Of a stretch of DNA of 34,308 nucleotides, positions 7,778-14,988 are shown one piece after another. The DNA is taken from positions 1 to 34,308 of the forward strand of contig CAMBYS010000004.1 in the NCBI GenBank assembly GCA_945872165.1, given 5' to 3'. The notes beneath the pieces were generated by a model. It was not told the DNA's origin, did not search any database, and saw only the letters and a program-made list of their open reading frames with translations. The translations under genes were made by a program, and so were the position numbers. How positions within the stretch are numbered: the first letter of the stretch is position 1; each line of letters opens with the position of its first letter. The stretch is from an uncultured Clostridia bacterium (GTDB lineage Bacteria; Bacillota; Clostridia; Oscillospirales; Butyricicoccaceae).

Positions 7778-9406
7778 ATGTTAACTGTAATCGAGTTTGT
7801 CGCTTTTACAGTGTTTGTAGCAGTTCTGTCCGCGTATAAGACCCGCGGCGAACAGCTGGACACGGAAGAAGGCTACTTTGTTGCAGGCCATAGCCTCCCG
7901 GGCATTGTTATCGCAGGTTCCCTGATGATGACCAACCTGTCCGCAGAGCAGCTGGTCGGCACCAATGGTCAGGCATTCTCCGGCTCCATGGCTACGATGG
8001 CATGGGAAGCAACCTCTGCTTTTGCACTGGTTATCCTGGCGTTCGTCCTGCTGCCGAAGTTCCTGAAGGGTAATATTTCTACCATTCCGCAGTTTTATGA
8101 GATGCGCTATGATACCTTTACCATGCGCATGTTCTCGATCATGTTCCTGTTTGCATACGTTATCACCATGCTGCCGACCATCCTGTACTCGGGCTCTGTG
8201 GCACTGGAAAAGATCTTCGATATTCAGCAGATCTTTGGCATCAGCTACTTTACAGCAATCCTGATCGTATGCTTCGCAACCGGTCTGATTGGCATGGCAT
8301 ATTCCGTATTCGGCGGTCTGAAGGCAGTTGCTTATTCGGATACCATCAACGGCGTTGGTCTGCTGATCGGCGGCTTCATGGTTCCGATTCTGGGCTTCAT
8401 CGCACTGGGTCAGCTGGATGGCGGCGGATTTTTCGCAGGCATCAAGCACTTTGCTACTGCTACCCCGGAAAAGATGAACGCATGGTCCGCTCCGAACGCA
8501 ATGGCTCCGTACATTCCGTGGCCGCTGCTGTTCACCGGTATGTTTGTTAACAACATGTTCTACTGGGCTACCAACCAGTCTATCATCCAGCGTTCCCTGG
8601 GTGCAAAGAACCTGGCTGAAGCACAGAAGGGTGCAATCTGGGCTGGCTTCTTCAAGTGCCTGGACGTATTCGTTATCGTTATCCCGGGCATCATTGCTTA
8701 CCAGCTGATGGAGGCAGGTGTACTGCAGTCTTCCGGTTCCGGCGCTGCATTTGATGGCGACGCTGCTTACCCGCTGCTGGTTCTGCATGTTATGCCGAAG
8801 CCGATCATGGGCTTCTTTGCAGCTGTTATGTTCGGCGCAATCCTGTCTTCCTTCAACTCCGTACTGAATTCTTCTTCCACGATTTTCTCCCTGAATATCT
8901 GGAAGCCGATCTTTGGCAAGAATGCAGACGCAAAGAAGGTTGTAAAGGTTGGTCAGATCTTCGGTCTGATCGTTGGTATTCTGGCTATCATTATTTCCCC
9001 GTTCATCATGTACTTCGGTTCCGGTATCATGAACTTCATCAACGAGTGCTGGGGTCTGTTCTCCATGCCGATTCTGTGTGCTGTACTGTTCGGTATGCTG
9101 AATAAGAACGTATCTCCGCTGGCTCCGAAGATCGGTGTACCGGTACATATCGTCATGTACGCAATCGGCTACACGTTTGTATTTGAGCATATCCATTACC
9201 TGTACTGGGTATTCGTATGCTTCCTGGTTCAGTGTGTGATCTACTTTGCTTGCGCAAAGTTTGCTCCGCGCGAGACTCCGTTCGAGATTCCGAACGTACC
9301 GCAGATCAGCCTGACTCCGTGGAAGACCGGCAAGATCTGGGCTACCGTTGGTATTCTGGTTGTTGTCGTTATGTACCTCATCTTCTCCCCGCTGGTACTG
9401 GGCTAA
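7778..9406 (+). CDS. Sodium:solute symporter family (SSS) transporter, probable sugar/polyol importer
   Basis: A 542-residue integral membrane protein with about 13-14 hydrophobic segments. The N-terminal NLSAEQLVGTNGQAFSGSM (about 52-70) and the stretch with FLKGNISTIPQFYEMRYD match the conserved core of SSS-family sugar symporters of the SGLT/YidK type. The ATG at 7778 is preferred because AAAAGGAG lies at 7759-7766; an upstream in-frame ATG (7721) adds a hydrophilic stretch unlike the family. Codon use is strongly biased (GTT, GCT, CTG, ATC, CGT), like the isomerase-like gene and unlike most neighbours, suggesting high expression. Monocistronic, with promoter and terminator. It is likely to import the substrate handled by the IolG-like and isomerase-like proteins; the substrate identity is inference. 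Confidence 0.92.
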   Translation: MLTVIEFVAFTVFVAVLSAYKTRGEQLDTEEGYFVAGHSLPGIVIAGSLMMTNLSAEQLVGTNGQAFSGSMATMAWEATSAFALVILAFVLLPKFLKGNISTIPQFYEMRYDTFTMRMFSIMFLFAYVITMLPTILYSGSVALEKIFDIQQIFGISYFTAILIVCFATGLIGMAYSVFGGLKAVAYSDTINGVGLLIGGFMVPILGFIALGQLDGGGFFAGIKHFATATPEKMNAWSAPNAMAPYIPWPLLFTGMFVNNMFYWATNQSIIQRSLGAKNLAEAQKGAIWAGFFKCLDVFVIVIPGIIAYQLMEAGVLQSSGSGAAFDGDAAYPLLVLHVMPKPIMGFFAAVMFGAILSSFNSVLNSSSTIFSLNIWKPIFGKNADAKKVVKVGQIFGLIVGILAIIISPFIMYFGSGIMNFINECWGLFSMPILCAVLFGMLNKNVSPLAPKIGVPVHIVMYAIGYTFVFEHIHYLYWVFVCFLVQCVIYFACAKFAPRETPFEIPNVPQISLTPWKTGKIWATVGILVVVVMYLIFSPLVLG

Positions 9407-9449
9407 GTCGAATCCATACAAAGCTTTTGATCCGATATTCCGGAACAGG

Positions 9450-9480
9450 AGAGGCTCCTCATGTGAGGGGCCTCTTCTTT
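9450..9480 (+). terminator. Intrinsic terminator of symporter gene
   Basis: AGAGGCTCCTC (9450-9460) pairs with GAGGGGCCTCT (9465-9475) with one G-T wobble and loop ATGT; a T-rich tail follows. Confidence 0.85.
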
Positions 9481-9493
9481 TGCTGTCCGGCAG

Positions 9494-9522
9494 TTGCCAG
9501 CCGGAGACAGGCATGCTATACT
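9494..9522 (+). promoter_or_regulatory. Promoter of barnase-barstar operon
   Basis: TTGCCA (9494-9499), a 17-bp spacer and TATACT (9517-9522). It begins right after the symporter terminator, so the ribonuclease genes are transcribed independently. Confidence 0.75.
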
Positions 9523-9556
9523 GATGGCAAATGGAACAAAAAAGGAGCGAATTGAG

Positions 9557-10093
9557 ATGAAACAGCATTGGAGCAGGCTGATGGCCCTGCTGCTGTCCAT
9601 GGTGCTGCTGCTGTGCGGCTGTACCGTCAGCATAGAGACGAAGGATATTGACGCAGGAAGCTCGGCAACAGCCGGTTCAGCAGAGGTTGTCACCACCGAT
9701 GAGACGGATGAGACGGCGGAAGCCTCTCAGGAAGCCGATATACCGGACGAAAACGGGGTGTATACCTCCAAAGAGGATGTAGCCGCTTATCTGAACGCAT
9801 ACGGCCATTTGCCGGACAATTTCATCACCAAAAAGGAAGCCAAAGCCCTGGGCTGGGACAGTACAAAAGGCAATTTGTCTGAAGTGGCACCGGGCAAAAG
9901 CATCGGCGGCGATTATTTTGGCAATTATGAAGGACAGCTGCCGGAGGCAGAGGACCGGGAATATCATGAATGCGACATCAACAGCACCGGCGGATACCGG
10001 GGTGCAGAACGCATTGTCTTTTCCAACGACGGCCTGATTTATTATACCGGTGACCATTATGAAACCTTTGAGCTGCTGTATGGCGAACCATAG
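9557..10093 (+). CDS. Barnase-family guanyl ribonuclease, predicted lipoprotein
   Basis: A 178-residue protein. Residues 1-22 form a lipoprotein signal (basic start, LLLSMVLLL core, lipobox LCGC with Cys 22). A Thr/Glu/Ala/Asp-rich linker runs to about residue 65. Residues 66-178 align by eye with mature Bacillus amyloliquefaciens barnase without gaps (offset +65). The catalytic residues are all kept: Lys 92 (K27), Glu 138 (E73), Arg 148 (R83), Arg 152 (R87) and His 167 (H102). It should cleave RNA 3' of guanosine, outside the cell, anchored to the membrane or shed. ATG 9557 has AAAGGAG upstream. Its inhibitor gene follows after 14 bp. Arg 59 of barnase, which contacts barstar, is Tyr 124 here. 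Competition or nutrient scavenging are possible roles. Confidence 0.95.
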   Translation: MKQHWSRLMALLLSMVLLLCGCTVSIETKDIDAGSSATAGSAEVVTTDETDETAEASQEADIPDENGVYTSKEDVAAYLNAYGHLPDNFITKKEAKALGWDSTKGNLSEVAPGKSIGGDYFGNYEGQLPEAEDREYHECDINSTGGYRGAERIVFSNDGLIYYTGDHYETFELLYGEP

Positions 10094-10107
10094 AAAGGGG
10101 AATGAAC

Positions 10108-10374
10108 ATGCAAGTAATGCTGGATATCAGCCGCATGGGCAGGGAGCAGCTGCATGATTACCTGCAGGAGATGCTGCCGCTGCCAGAATATTATGGAAGA
10201 AATCTGGATGCGCTGTATGACTGTCTGACAGAGCTGCCGGAAACCGAAATCACATGGAGCCATATGGAACAGGCAGATGACAGCTTTCCACAGGTGCTGC
10301 GTGTATTCCGGGCAGCAGCACGGGAAAACCCTGCACTGACCATACATAGGACAGAAAAACCGGCAGGGGAATGA
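10108..10374 (+). CDS. Barstar-family ribonuclease inhibitor
   Basis: An 88-residue cytoplasmic inhibitor matching barstar over its length. The inhibitory helix reads LPEYYGRNLDALYDCLTE, with Tyr 28, Asp 34 and Asp 38 at the positions of barstar Y29, D35 and D39, the residues that fill the barnase active site. Barstar W38 is Tyr 37. The barstar Glu 76 position is Ala 69 (VFRAAAR), matching the loss of its partner Arg 59 in the neighbouring ribonuclease. GAAAGGGG ends at 10100, giving 7 nt to ATG 10108; the in-frame ATG at 10102 is too close. It should protect the cell from ribonuclease that folds before export. A terminator follows at 10387. Confidence 0.93.
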   Translation: MQVMLDISRMGREQLHDYLQEMLPLPEYYGRNLDALYDCLTELPETEITWSHMEQADDSFPQVLRVFRAAARENPALTIHRTEKPAGE

Positions 10375-10386
10375 ACGCCTGTCCCG

Positions 10387-10415
10387 AATCCCACGGAAAT
10401 TCCGTGGGATTTTTT
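10387..10415 (+). terminator. Intrinsic terminator of barnase-barstar operon
   Basis: A 10-bp perfect stem AATCCCACGG / CCGTGGGATT (10387-10396, 10402-10411) is followed by T-run to 10415. Confidence 0.93.
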
Positions 10416-10490
10416 GCGTTTTCATGCGTTTAGCGCATGGAAAAGTGGGAATTTGACGGGTTTTTCGGCACTTTTTTCAAAAAACCTCTG

Positions 10491-10519
10491 TTACCTGTCA
10501 CGGCTCAAAGTGGTATAAT
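10491..10519 (+). promoter_or_regulatory. Promoter of carD-family gene
   Basis: A perfect TATAAT (10514-10519) with a weak -35, TTACCT (10491-10496), at 17 bp. The weak -35 may mean activator dependence. Confidence 0.5.
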
Positions 10520-10591
10520 AGTAATAGAACAAAAGAGGACAAAAAAACAGAAGAATACCACCGGATTGGACAGGCAGGGAGGAATGCAGCC

Positions 10592-11104
10592 ATGTATCAG
10601 ACAGGTGATTTTGTTATGTATGGAAATACCGGCGTCTGCCGGGTAGAGGAGATTGGTTATCCCGATGCTGCTTCGGATCAGGACAAATTGTATTATAAGC
10701 TGTCTCCGGTTTATGACACGGCAGTGATTTATATTCCGGTGGATACCGGTGCGTTTATGCGTCCGGTTATGTCCAGACAGGATGCGGAGCAGCTGATTGA
10801 CAGCATACCGGATATCCCGGACAAGGTCAGTGACAATCATGATATGCGGATGCTCAGCGAGCAGTATCGGGCATGCCTGAATACCCATCGCAATGAGGAT
10901 TTAATCCGCCTGATTAAAAGCGTATACCAGAAAAACCGTCGTTCCCTCAAGGCGGGACGGCATATGGGACAAATTGACCAGCAGTATATGAAACGGGCAG
11001 AAAAAATGCTGTATGGCGAGCTGGCAGTGGTACTGGGCATGGAGTATGATGAAATCCAGCCCTATATCCACAAAAGAGTAGAAGCAAAAACAAAAAAAGC
11101 ATAA
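10592..11104 (+). CDS. CarD family transcriptional regulator
   Basis: A 170-residue protein. The N-terminal ~60 residues (MYQTGDFVMYGNTGVCRVEEI, then YYKLSPVYDTAVIYIPVD) form the CarD/CdnL/TRCF RNA-polymerase-interacting domain, a Tudor-like fold that contacts the beta subunit. The C-terminal region (about 75-170) is helical and basic, ending KRVEAKTKKA, as in CarD proteins that bind near the -10 element. Family members stabilise open complexes and affect rRNA and stress transcription. ATG 10592 has GGGAGGA at 10577-10583. It is monocistronic with its own promoter and terminator. Specific targets in this organism are unknown. Confidence 0.92.
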   Translation: MYQTGDFVMYGNTGVCRVEEIGYPDAASDQDKLYYKLSPVYDTAVIYIPVDTGAFMRPVMSRQDAEQLIDSIPDIPDKVSDNHDMRMLSEQYRACLNTHRNEDLIRLIKSVYQKNRRSLKAGRHMGQIDQQYMKRAEKMLYGELAVVLGMEYDEIQPYIHKRVEAKTKKA

Positions 11105-11109
11105 AAAAG

Positions 11110-11141
11110 AACCCGCGGAGATGGTACCTCTGCGGGTTTTT
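11110..11141 (+). terminator. Intrinsic terminator of carD-family gene
   Basis: AACCCGCGGAG (11110-11120) pairs with CTCTGCGGGTT (11128-11138) with one wobble, followed by five T. Confidence 0.9.
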
Positions 11142-11154
11142 GCCTGATAAACAG

Positions 11155-11280
11155 CAGCCCTCTGTGCACACTGTCACAAGGCCGTCCAAAATATTTGGCG
11201 TCATGGTATTTTGGACGGCCTCACCAGACAGTGGGCTGGGGGTTTGCAAAGGGGGACCCGCCAGAAGGGTCCCCCTTTGC
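11155..11280. repeat. Large interrupted palindrome plus second hairpin between convergent genes
   Basis: The core is a perfect 13-bp inverted repeat GGCCGTCCAAAAT / ATTTTGGACGGCC (11180-11192, 11208-11220). Outside it CACTGTC / GACAGTG (11169-11175, 11227-11233) and CAGCC / GGCTG (11155-11159, 11234-11238) extend the arms to 25 bp with internal loops. A separate perfect 14-bp hairpin, GCAAAGGGGGACCC / GGGTCCCCCTTTGC, follows at 11246-11259 and 11267-11280. Neither ends in a T-run. It may be a miniature mobile element remnant or a structured RNA; no coding sequence was seen. Confidence 0.6.
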
Positions 11281-11329
11281 GCCGGTTGATGTTGTGTTCT
11301 GAATCGGTAACTTGCCAACCGATTATGGT

Positions 11330-11932
11330 TTATAGCCGCATCATCCGTGCCAGCTTGGACAGGGGCTGGGGTTTCAGATCAAATTCCTGCTGTAACTGAA
11401 CCGCCAGTGCGTCAAAATCCGCTTCGCTGCCGCTTTTCAGCTCCAGCTCCATCTCACAGATGGGTCCTACCCGTCCGTTCCGGGTCAGCTTGCCATAGTC
11501 AAATGCCAGCTCACAGGTGCAGCCCTGATAGCTCAGCAGGAACCAGAACCGGGTAAATGCAGTGCGTCCCAGCTCAATCAGGTTGGCCTGCAACAGGCAG
11601 TCACAAATATCCTGAGGCGCACCGGCAGCAGGCAGATTCTGAATGCCGGTACGAATATCCGGTGCGGTACATTCATATTCCTCCCGTGCTTTCCGGGCAC
11701 CGCCAAAGCCGCTTTCCGCTGCCAGCTTCAGGCATACCACACGGGTTTCATTTTCCCGGCGCAGACGCAGACCGCCATGACAACGGGCAATCAGGTTGTC
11801 TGCGGTGTCATAATACATGGCTTCCATTTCCAGTCTGCCTTTTTTCTGAACCAGAGCAGATACTGTGCTGCTGTCTGCAATGGGATCAAATTCTGACGGG
11901 TCAGGAATCATCCATTTGAATTCGCGTTCCAT
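11330..11932 (-). CDS. CYTH domain protein (putative triphosphatase)
   Basis: A 200-residue protein with the CYTH signature ExExK at its very start (E2-R-E-F-K6). Further strands alternate charged residues typical of the triphosphate tunnel (YDTADNLIARCHGGLRLRREN; CLKLAAE; REEYEC; ICEMELELKSG). CYTH proteins hydrolyse inorganic triphosphate or thiamine triphosphate, or make cAMP; inorganic triphosphatase is commonest in bacteria, but the substrate here is not determined. The ATG is preceded by AAAGGAG and lies 18 bp after the proA stop, so it is the last gene of proB-proA-CYTH. Its link to proline synthesis is unclear. Confidence 0.85.
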   Translation of the reverse strand: MEREFKWMIPDPSEFDPIADSSTVSALVQKKGRLEMEAMYYDTADNLIARCHGGLRLRRENETRVVCLKLAAESGFGGARKAREEYECTAPDIRTGIQNLPAAGAPQDICDCLLQANLIELGRTAFTRFWFLLSYQGCTCELAFDYGKLTRNGRVGPICEMELELKSGSEADFDALAVQLQQEFDLKPQPLSKLARMMRL

Positions 11933-11950
11933 GCAAAGGCTCCTTTCCGG

Positions 11951-13198
11951 TCAGCGGATCTGGCCTTCGCCATAAATAATATATTTGTTGGAGGTAAGCT
12001 CCTTCAGACCCATCGGACCACGGGCATGCAGTTTCTGGGTGGAGATGCCGATTTCCGCACCGAAGCCAAACTCACCGCCATCGGTGAACCGGGTAGAAGC
12101 ATTCACATATACTGCCGCCGCATCCACCTGATCCAGGAACTTCTGTGCATGGAAATAATCCCGGGTTACAATACATTCGGAATGACCGGTGTTGTAGTGG
12201 TTGATATGGGCAATGGCAGCATCTGCAGAATCGACTACTTTACAGGAAATTTCATAATTCAAATATTCCATACCATAGTCCTCATCGGTTGCGGGCACAA
12301 TGCCGTCACCCAGCATAGCACAGGTTTCCGGGCAGCCATGCCAGATGACATTGTGAGCATCCAGCCGTGCCTTTGCCTTGGGCAGGAACTGTGCCGCAAT
12401 ATCCCGATGTACCAGCAGGCTTTCCGCCGCATTGCATACCGAAATACGCTGGCATTTCGCATTTTCCAAAATATCCAGCGCCATGTCGATATCTGCGCTG
12501 GCATCCACATAGACATGGCAGTTGCCTACGCCGGTTTCAATCACCGGCACGGTAGCAGTCTTGACTACTGCCTGAATCAGACGGCTGCTGCCACGGGGAA
12601 TGAGCACATCAATCAGGCCATTTGCCTGCATCATCACATTGGCGCCCTCATGGGTGATGTCCTCCACCAGATTGAGGATATCCGGCGACAGACCACAGGA
12701 AGCTACCGCATCACGCATAATGCCCATCAGGCACTGGTTGGAATGGAAGGCTTCCTTGCCGCCGCGCAGCACGCAGGCAGAACCTGCCTTGAAGCACAGA
12801 GCGGCAGCATCTACGGTGACATTGGGACGGGCTTCATAAATAATGCCAATAACCCCCATGGGCACACGCTTTTTGCCGATTTTCAATCCATTGGGTGTGA
12901 CTTTCATTTCGGTCACCTCACCCACCGGGTCCGGCAGGGCAGCTACCTGACGGCAGCCCTCTGCTACGCCGTCAATGCGGCTGTCATCCAGAGTCAGCCG
13001 GTCAATCAGACCTTCATTCAGTCCGTTTTTTCGTCCCGCTTCGATATCCAGCTCATTGGCAGCCTTGATCTGTTCACGGTTTGCCTCCAGTGCATCCGCG
13101 ATTGCCAGCAGAGCAGCATTTTTCTTGTTGGTGCCCAGGGTGCCGATTTCCTGCTTGACAGCAGCGGCACGGCGGCAGGTATCCAGTACAGTCGTCAT
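11951..13198 (-). CDS. proA: Gamma-glutamyl phosphate reductase
   Basis: A 415-residue cytoplasmic enzyme of the aldehyde dehydrogenase superfamily. It reduces gamma-glutamyl phosphate to glutamate semialdehyde with NADPH in proline synthesis. Diagnostic segments are GVIGIIYEARPNVTVDAA (about 116-133), CVLRGGKEAFHSN, the catalytic cysteine in RISVCNAAES, and the C-terminal RFTDGGEFGFGAEIGISTQKLHARGPMGL (split here for description at GAEIG). Length is normal for ProA. The ATG has AAAGGAG upstream and lies 14 bp after the proB stop, in the same operon. Confidence 0.97.
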   Translation of the reverse strand: MTTVLDTCRRAAAVKQEIGTLGTNKKNAALLAIADALEANREQIKAANELDIEAGRKNGLNEGLIDRLTLDDSRIDGVAEGCRQVAALPDPVGEVTEMKVTPNGLKIGKKRVPMGVIGIIYEARPNVTVDAAALCFKAGSACVLRGGKEAFHSNQCLMGIMRDAVASCGLSPDILNLVEDITHEGANVMMQANGLIDVLIPRGSSRLIQAVVKTATVPVIETGVGNCHVYVDASADIDMALDILENAKCQRISVCNAAESLLVHRDIAAQFLPKAKARLDAHNVIWHGCPETCAMLGDGIVPATDEDYGMEYLNYEISCKVVDSADAAIAHINHYNTGHSECIVTRDYFHAQKFLDQVDAAAVYVNASTRFTDGGEFGFGAEIGISTQKLHARGPMGLKELTSNKYIIYGEGQIR

Positions 13199-13212
13199 CC
13201 GGATTGCTCCTT

Positions 13213-14016
13213 TCAGCTCTTGGTGTCGTAGTTGGGGGGCAGGAACAGCGTGCCGGCAAGCCGTCCGTCTGCCAGTTCATATAAAATCTCCGGCTTGGCA
13301 CCGTTGACAACAAACATGGGAATGTTTTTCTCCATGCACAGCTCGGCAGCCTTCAGCTTAGTCGCCATGCCGCCGGTGCCATTTTCCGTGCCTGCGCCGC
13401 CGGCAATGCCGCGCAGTTCATCGGTAATTTCATGCACCACCGGAATCAGGCGGGCTTCCGGCTTTTCCCGGGGATCATCGTCATACAGACCATCCATATC
13501 GGTAAAAATAACCAGCAGATCCGCATCGGCAACACGGGATACAACGGCAGCCAGACTGTCGTTGTCACCAAATTCAATTTCCTCCACCGCTACCGTATCA
13601 TTTTCATTGACAATCGGCAGGGCATTGGTTTCCAGCAGTGCATCAAAGGTATTATGTACGTTATGACGGCGGTTTTTATCCTCCGTATCTTCCGTGGTCA
13701 GCAGGATCTGGGCGGTATGGATGCCATATTCCGCAAAAATTTTGTCGTAAACATGCATCAGCTCACACTGTCCTACGGCAGCGGCAGCCTGCTTCATACG
13801 CAGGGTTTTGGGACGCTCTGGCAGGCGTAGCTTGGATGCACCCACGCCGATGGCACCGGAGGATACCAGAATCATTTCATAACCCCGGTTATGCAGGTCT
13901 GCAATGCAGCGTACCAGCCGTTCAATGCCCCGGATATTCAGCTTGCCGGTAGGATAGGTGAGTGTCGAGGTGCCGACCTTGACCACAATGCGGCGCACCT
14001 GACTCAGATTCATCAT
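13213..14016 (-). CDS. proB: Glutamate 5-kinase (short form without PUA domain)
   Basis: A 267-residue amino acid kinase that phosphorylates glutamate at the gamma-carboxyl, the first step of proline synthesis. It shows VVKVGTSTLT near the N-terminus, ILVSSGAIGVGASKL, IVNENDTVAVEE and FGDNDSLAAVVS, and GTGGMATKLKAA near the C-terminus. It lacks the C-terminal PUA domain of E. coli ProB (about 367 residues), a natural short form in many Firmicutes. Tandem ATGs lie at 14011-14016 behind GGAG. First gene of the operon, with a promoter at 14091-14119. Confidence 0.96.
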   Translation of the reverse strand: MMNLSQVRRIVVKVGTSTLTYPTGKLNIRGIERLVRCIADLHNRGYEMILVSSGAIGVGASKLRLPERPKTLRMKQAAAAVGQCELMHVYDKIFAEYGIHTAQILLTTEDTEDKNRRHNVHNTFDALLETNALPIVNENDTVAVEEIEFGDNDSLAAVVSRVADADLLVIFTDMDGLYDDDPREKPEARLIPVVHEITDELRGIAGGAGTENGTGGMATKLKAAELCMEKNIPMFVVNGAKPEILYELADGRLAGTLFLPPNYDTKS

Positions 14017-14090
14017 AAGGCGGTTCTCCTTTTTTCACCGTTCTGCCCCAGCAGACAGAGCGGATTTCAGTTTCATATGATACGCCTATC

Positions 14091-14119
14091 ATTTTAGCAC
14101 GAAATACAATGGGATACAA
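14091..14119 (-). promoter_or_regulatory. Promoter of proB-proA-CYTH operon
   Basis: On the minus strand TTGTAT (14119-14114), a 17-bp spacer and TAAAAT (14096-14091). It lies back to back with the zapA operon promoter at 14171. Confidence 0.65.
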
Positions 14120-14170
14120 TTTCTGTTTCAAAAAAAGTTGCATTTTTAGCATCTTAGCTCCAACAAACTG

Positions 14171-14200
14171 TTAACAAACCCCGGGAGGATATGCTATAAT
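14171..14200 (+). promoter_or_regulatory. Promoter of zapA-to-mrdA operon
   Basis: TTAACA (14171-14176), an 18-bp spacer and TATAAT (14195-14200). All following genes to 21648 are overlapping or within 15 bp, so this may drive all seven. Confidence 0.65.
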
Positions 14201-14277
14201 AACACTGTATGAAGAAATTCGCCCACGGGATGGCTGGATACAAGCCGTGAGAGCGGACAACTGGAGGAAGGGATTCC

Positions 14278-14988
14278 ATGAAAAACAGAGTCGAAGTCGT
14301 TATTGCCGGAAACCGGTTTACCATGACCGGTGAACAGGATGAGGAATATATGACCAAGATTGCAGCACTGGTGGATAACCGGGTCTGCAAGGTAAGAGAA
14401 AGCGGTGCCAATATGCTGCAGGCTGTATTGCTGACAGCCTGTGATATGGCGGACAATTATGTACAGGCAGTGCAGGGGGCAGAAAATCTGCGCACCCAGA
14501 TTTCCGGCTATCTGGCAGAGAATAAAAATCTGTCCAGAGAACTGGCGGATGCACAGGAGGAAATCAACAGTCTGGAGCGTACCGTATCTGAGAAAAATCA
14601 GGAAATGACCGAGGTCAACCGGTTCAAAGACCGTATTTCCGAGCTGGAAGCCATGATTGAGGTCAATGAAGCGGACAAAATACGCATCAATGAGCTGGAG
14701 GAAAAACTCAGCGATACCCAGAAGCGCATGCAGAGTGCTTCGGTGGAAGCGGATGCACGTACCCGCCGTGTCAGCGAGCTGGAACAGCAGCTGGCAGAGG
14801 CAGACGCACGCCATAACAACGATCTGGAGCAGGCAGAGCGTACCGGACGGGAGCTGCGGGAGCTGCGGGAAAAGGTTGTGGACGGCGATAAGAAGCAGCG
14901 CCGCATTGAGGAACTGGAAAAGGAACTGGCTTCTACCGAACGCCAGCTCAATGAAGTCCGTTCCCGCCTGTCCCGTCTGCTCAAGTGA
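14278..14988 (+). CDS. zapA: ZapA-like cell division protein with long coiled coil
   Basis: A 236-residue protein. Residues 1 to about 85 match ZapA, an FtsZ-ring-associated protein: VEVVIAGNRFTMTGEQDEEYMTKIAALVD followed by a helix with LLTACDMADNYVQA (quoted in parts). Residues from about 85 to 230 are a continuous heptad-rich coiled coil (ELADAQEEINSLERTVSEK; ELEKELASTERQLNEVRSR). Classical ZapA is about 100 residues, so this is the extended clostridial form. ATG 14278 has GGAGGAAGGG upstream. The stop TGA (14986-14988) shares one base with the ATG of the U32 gene, indicating coupling. Confidence 0.85.
   Translation: MKNRVEVVIAGNRFTMTGEQDEEYMTKIAALVDNRVCKVRESGANMLQAVLLTACDMADNYVQAVQGAENLRTQISGYLAENKNLSRELADAQEEINSLERTVSEKNQEMTEVNRFKDRISELEAMIEVNEADKIRINELEEKLSDTQKRMQSASVEADARTRRVSELEQQLAEADARHNNDLEQAERTGRELRELREKVVDGDKKQRRIEELEKELASTERQLNEVRSRLSRLLK

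Noticed and set aside
7781..9568. A 595-codon open frame antisense to the symporter
   Set aside because: Composition is rich in C, H, N and Q without any domain pattern; the plus strand encodes an obvious SSS transporter.
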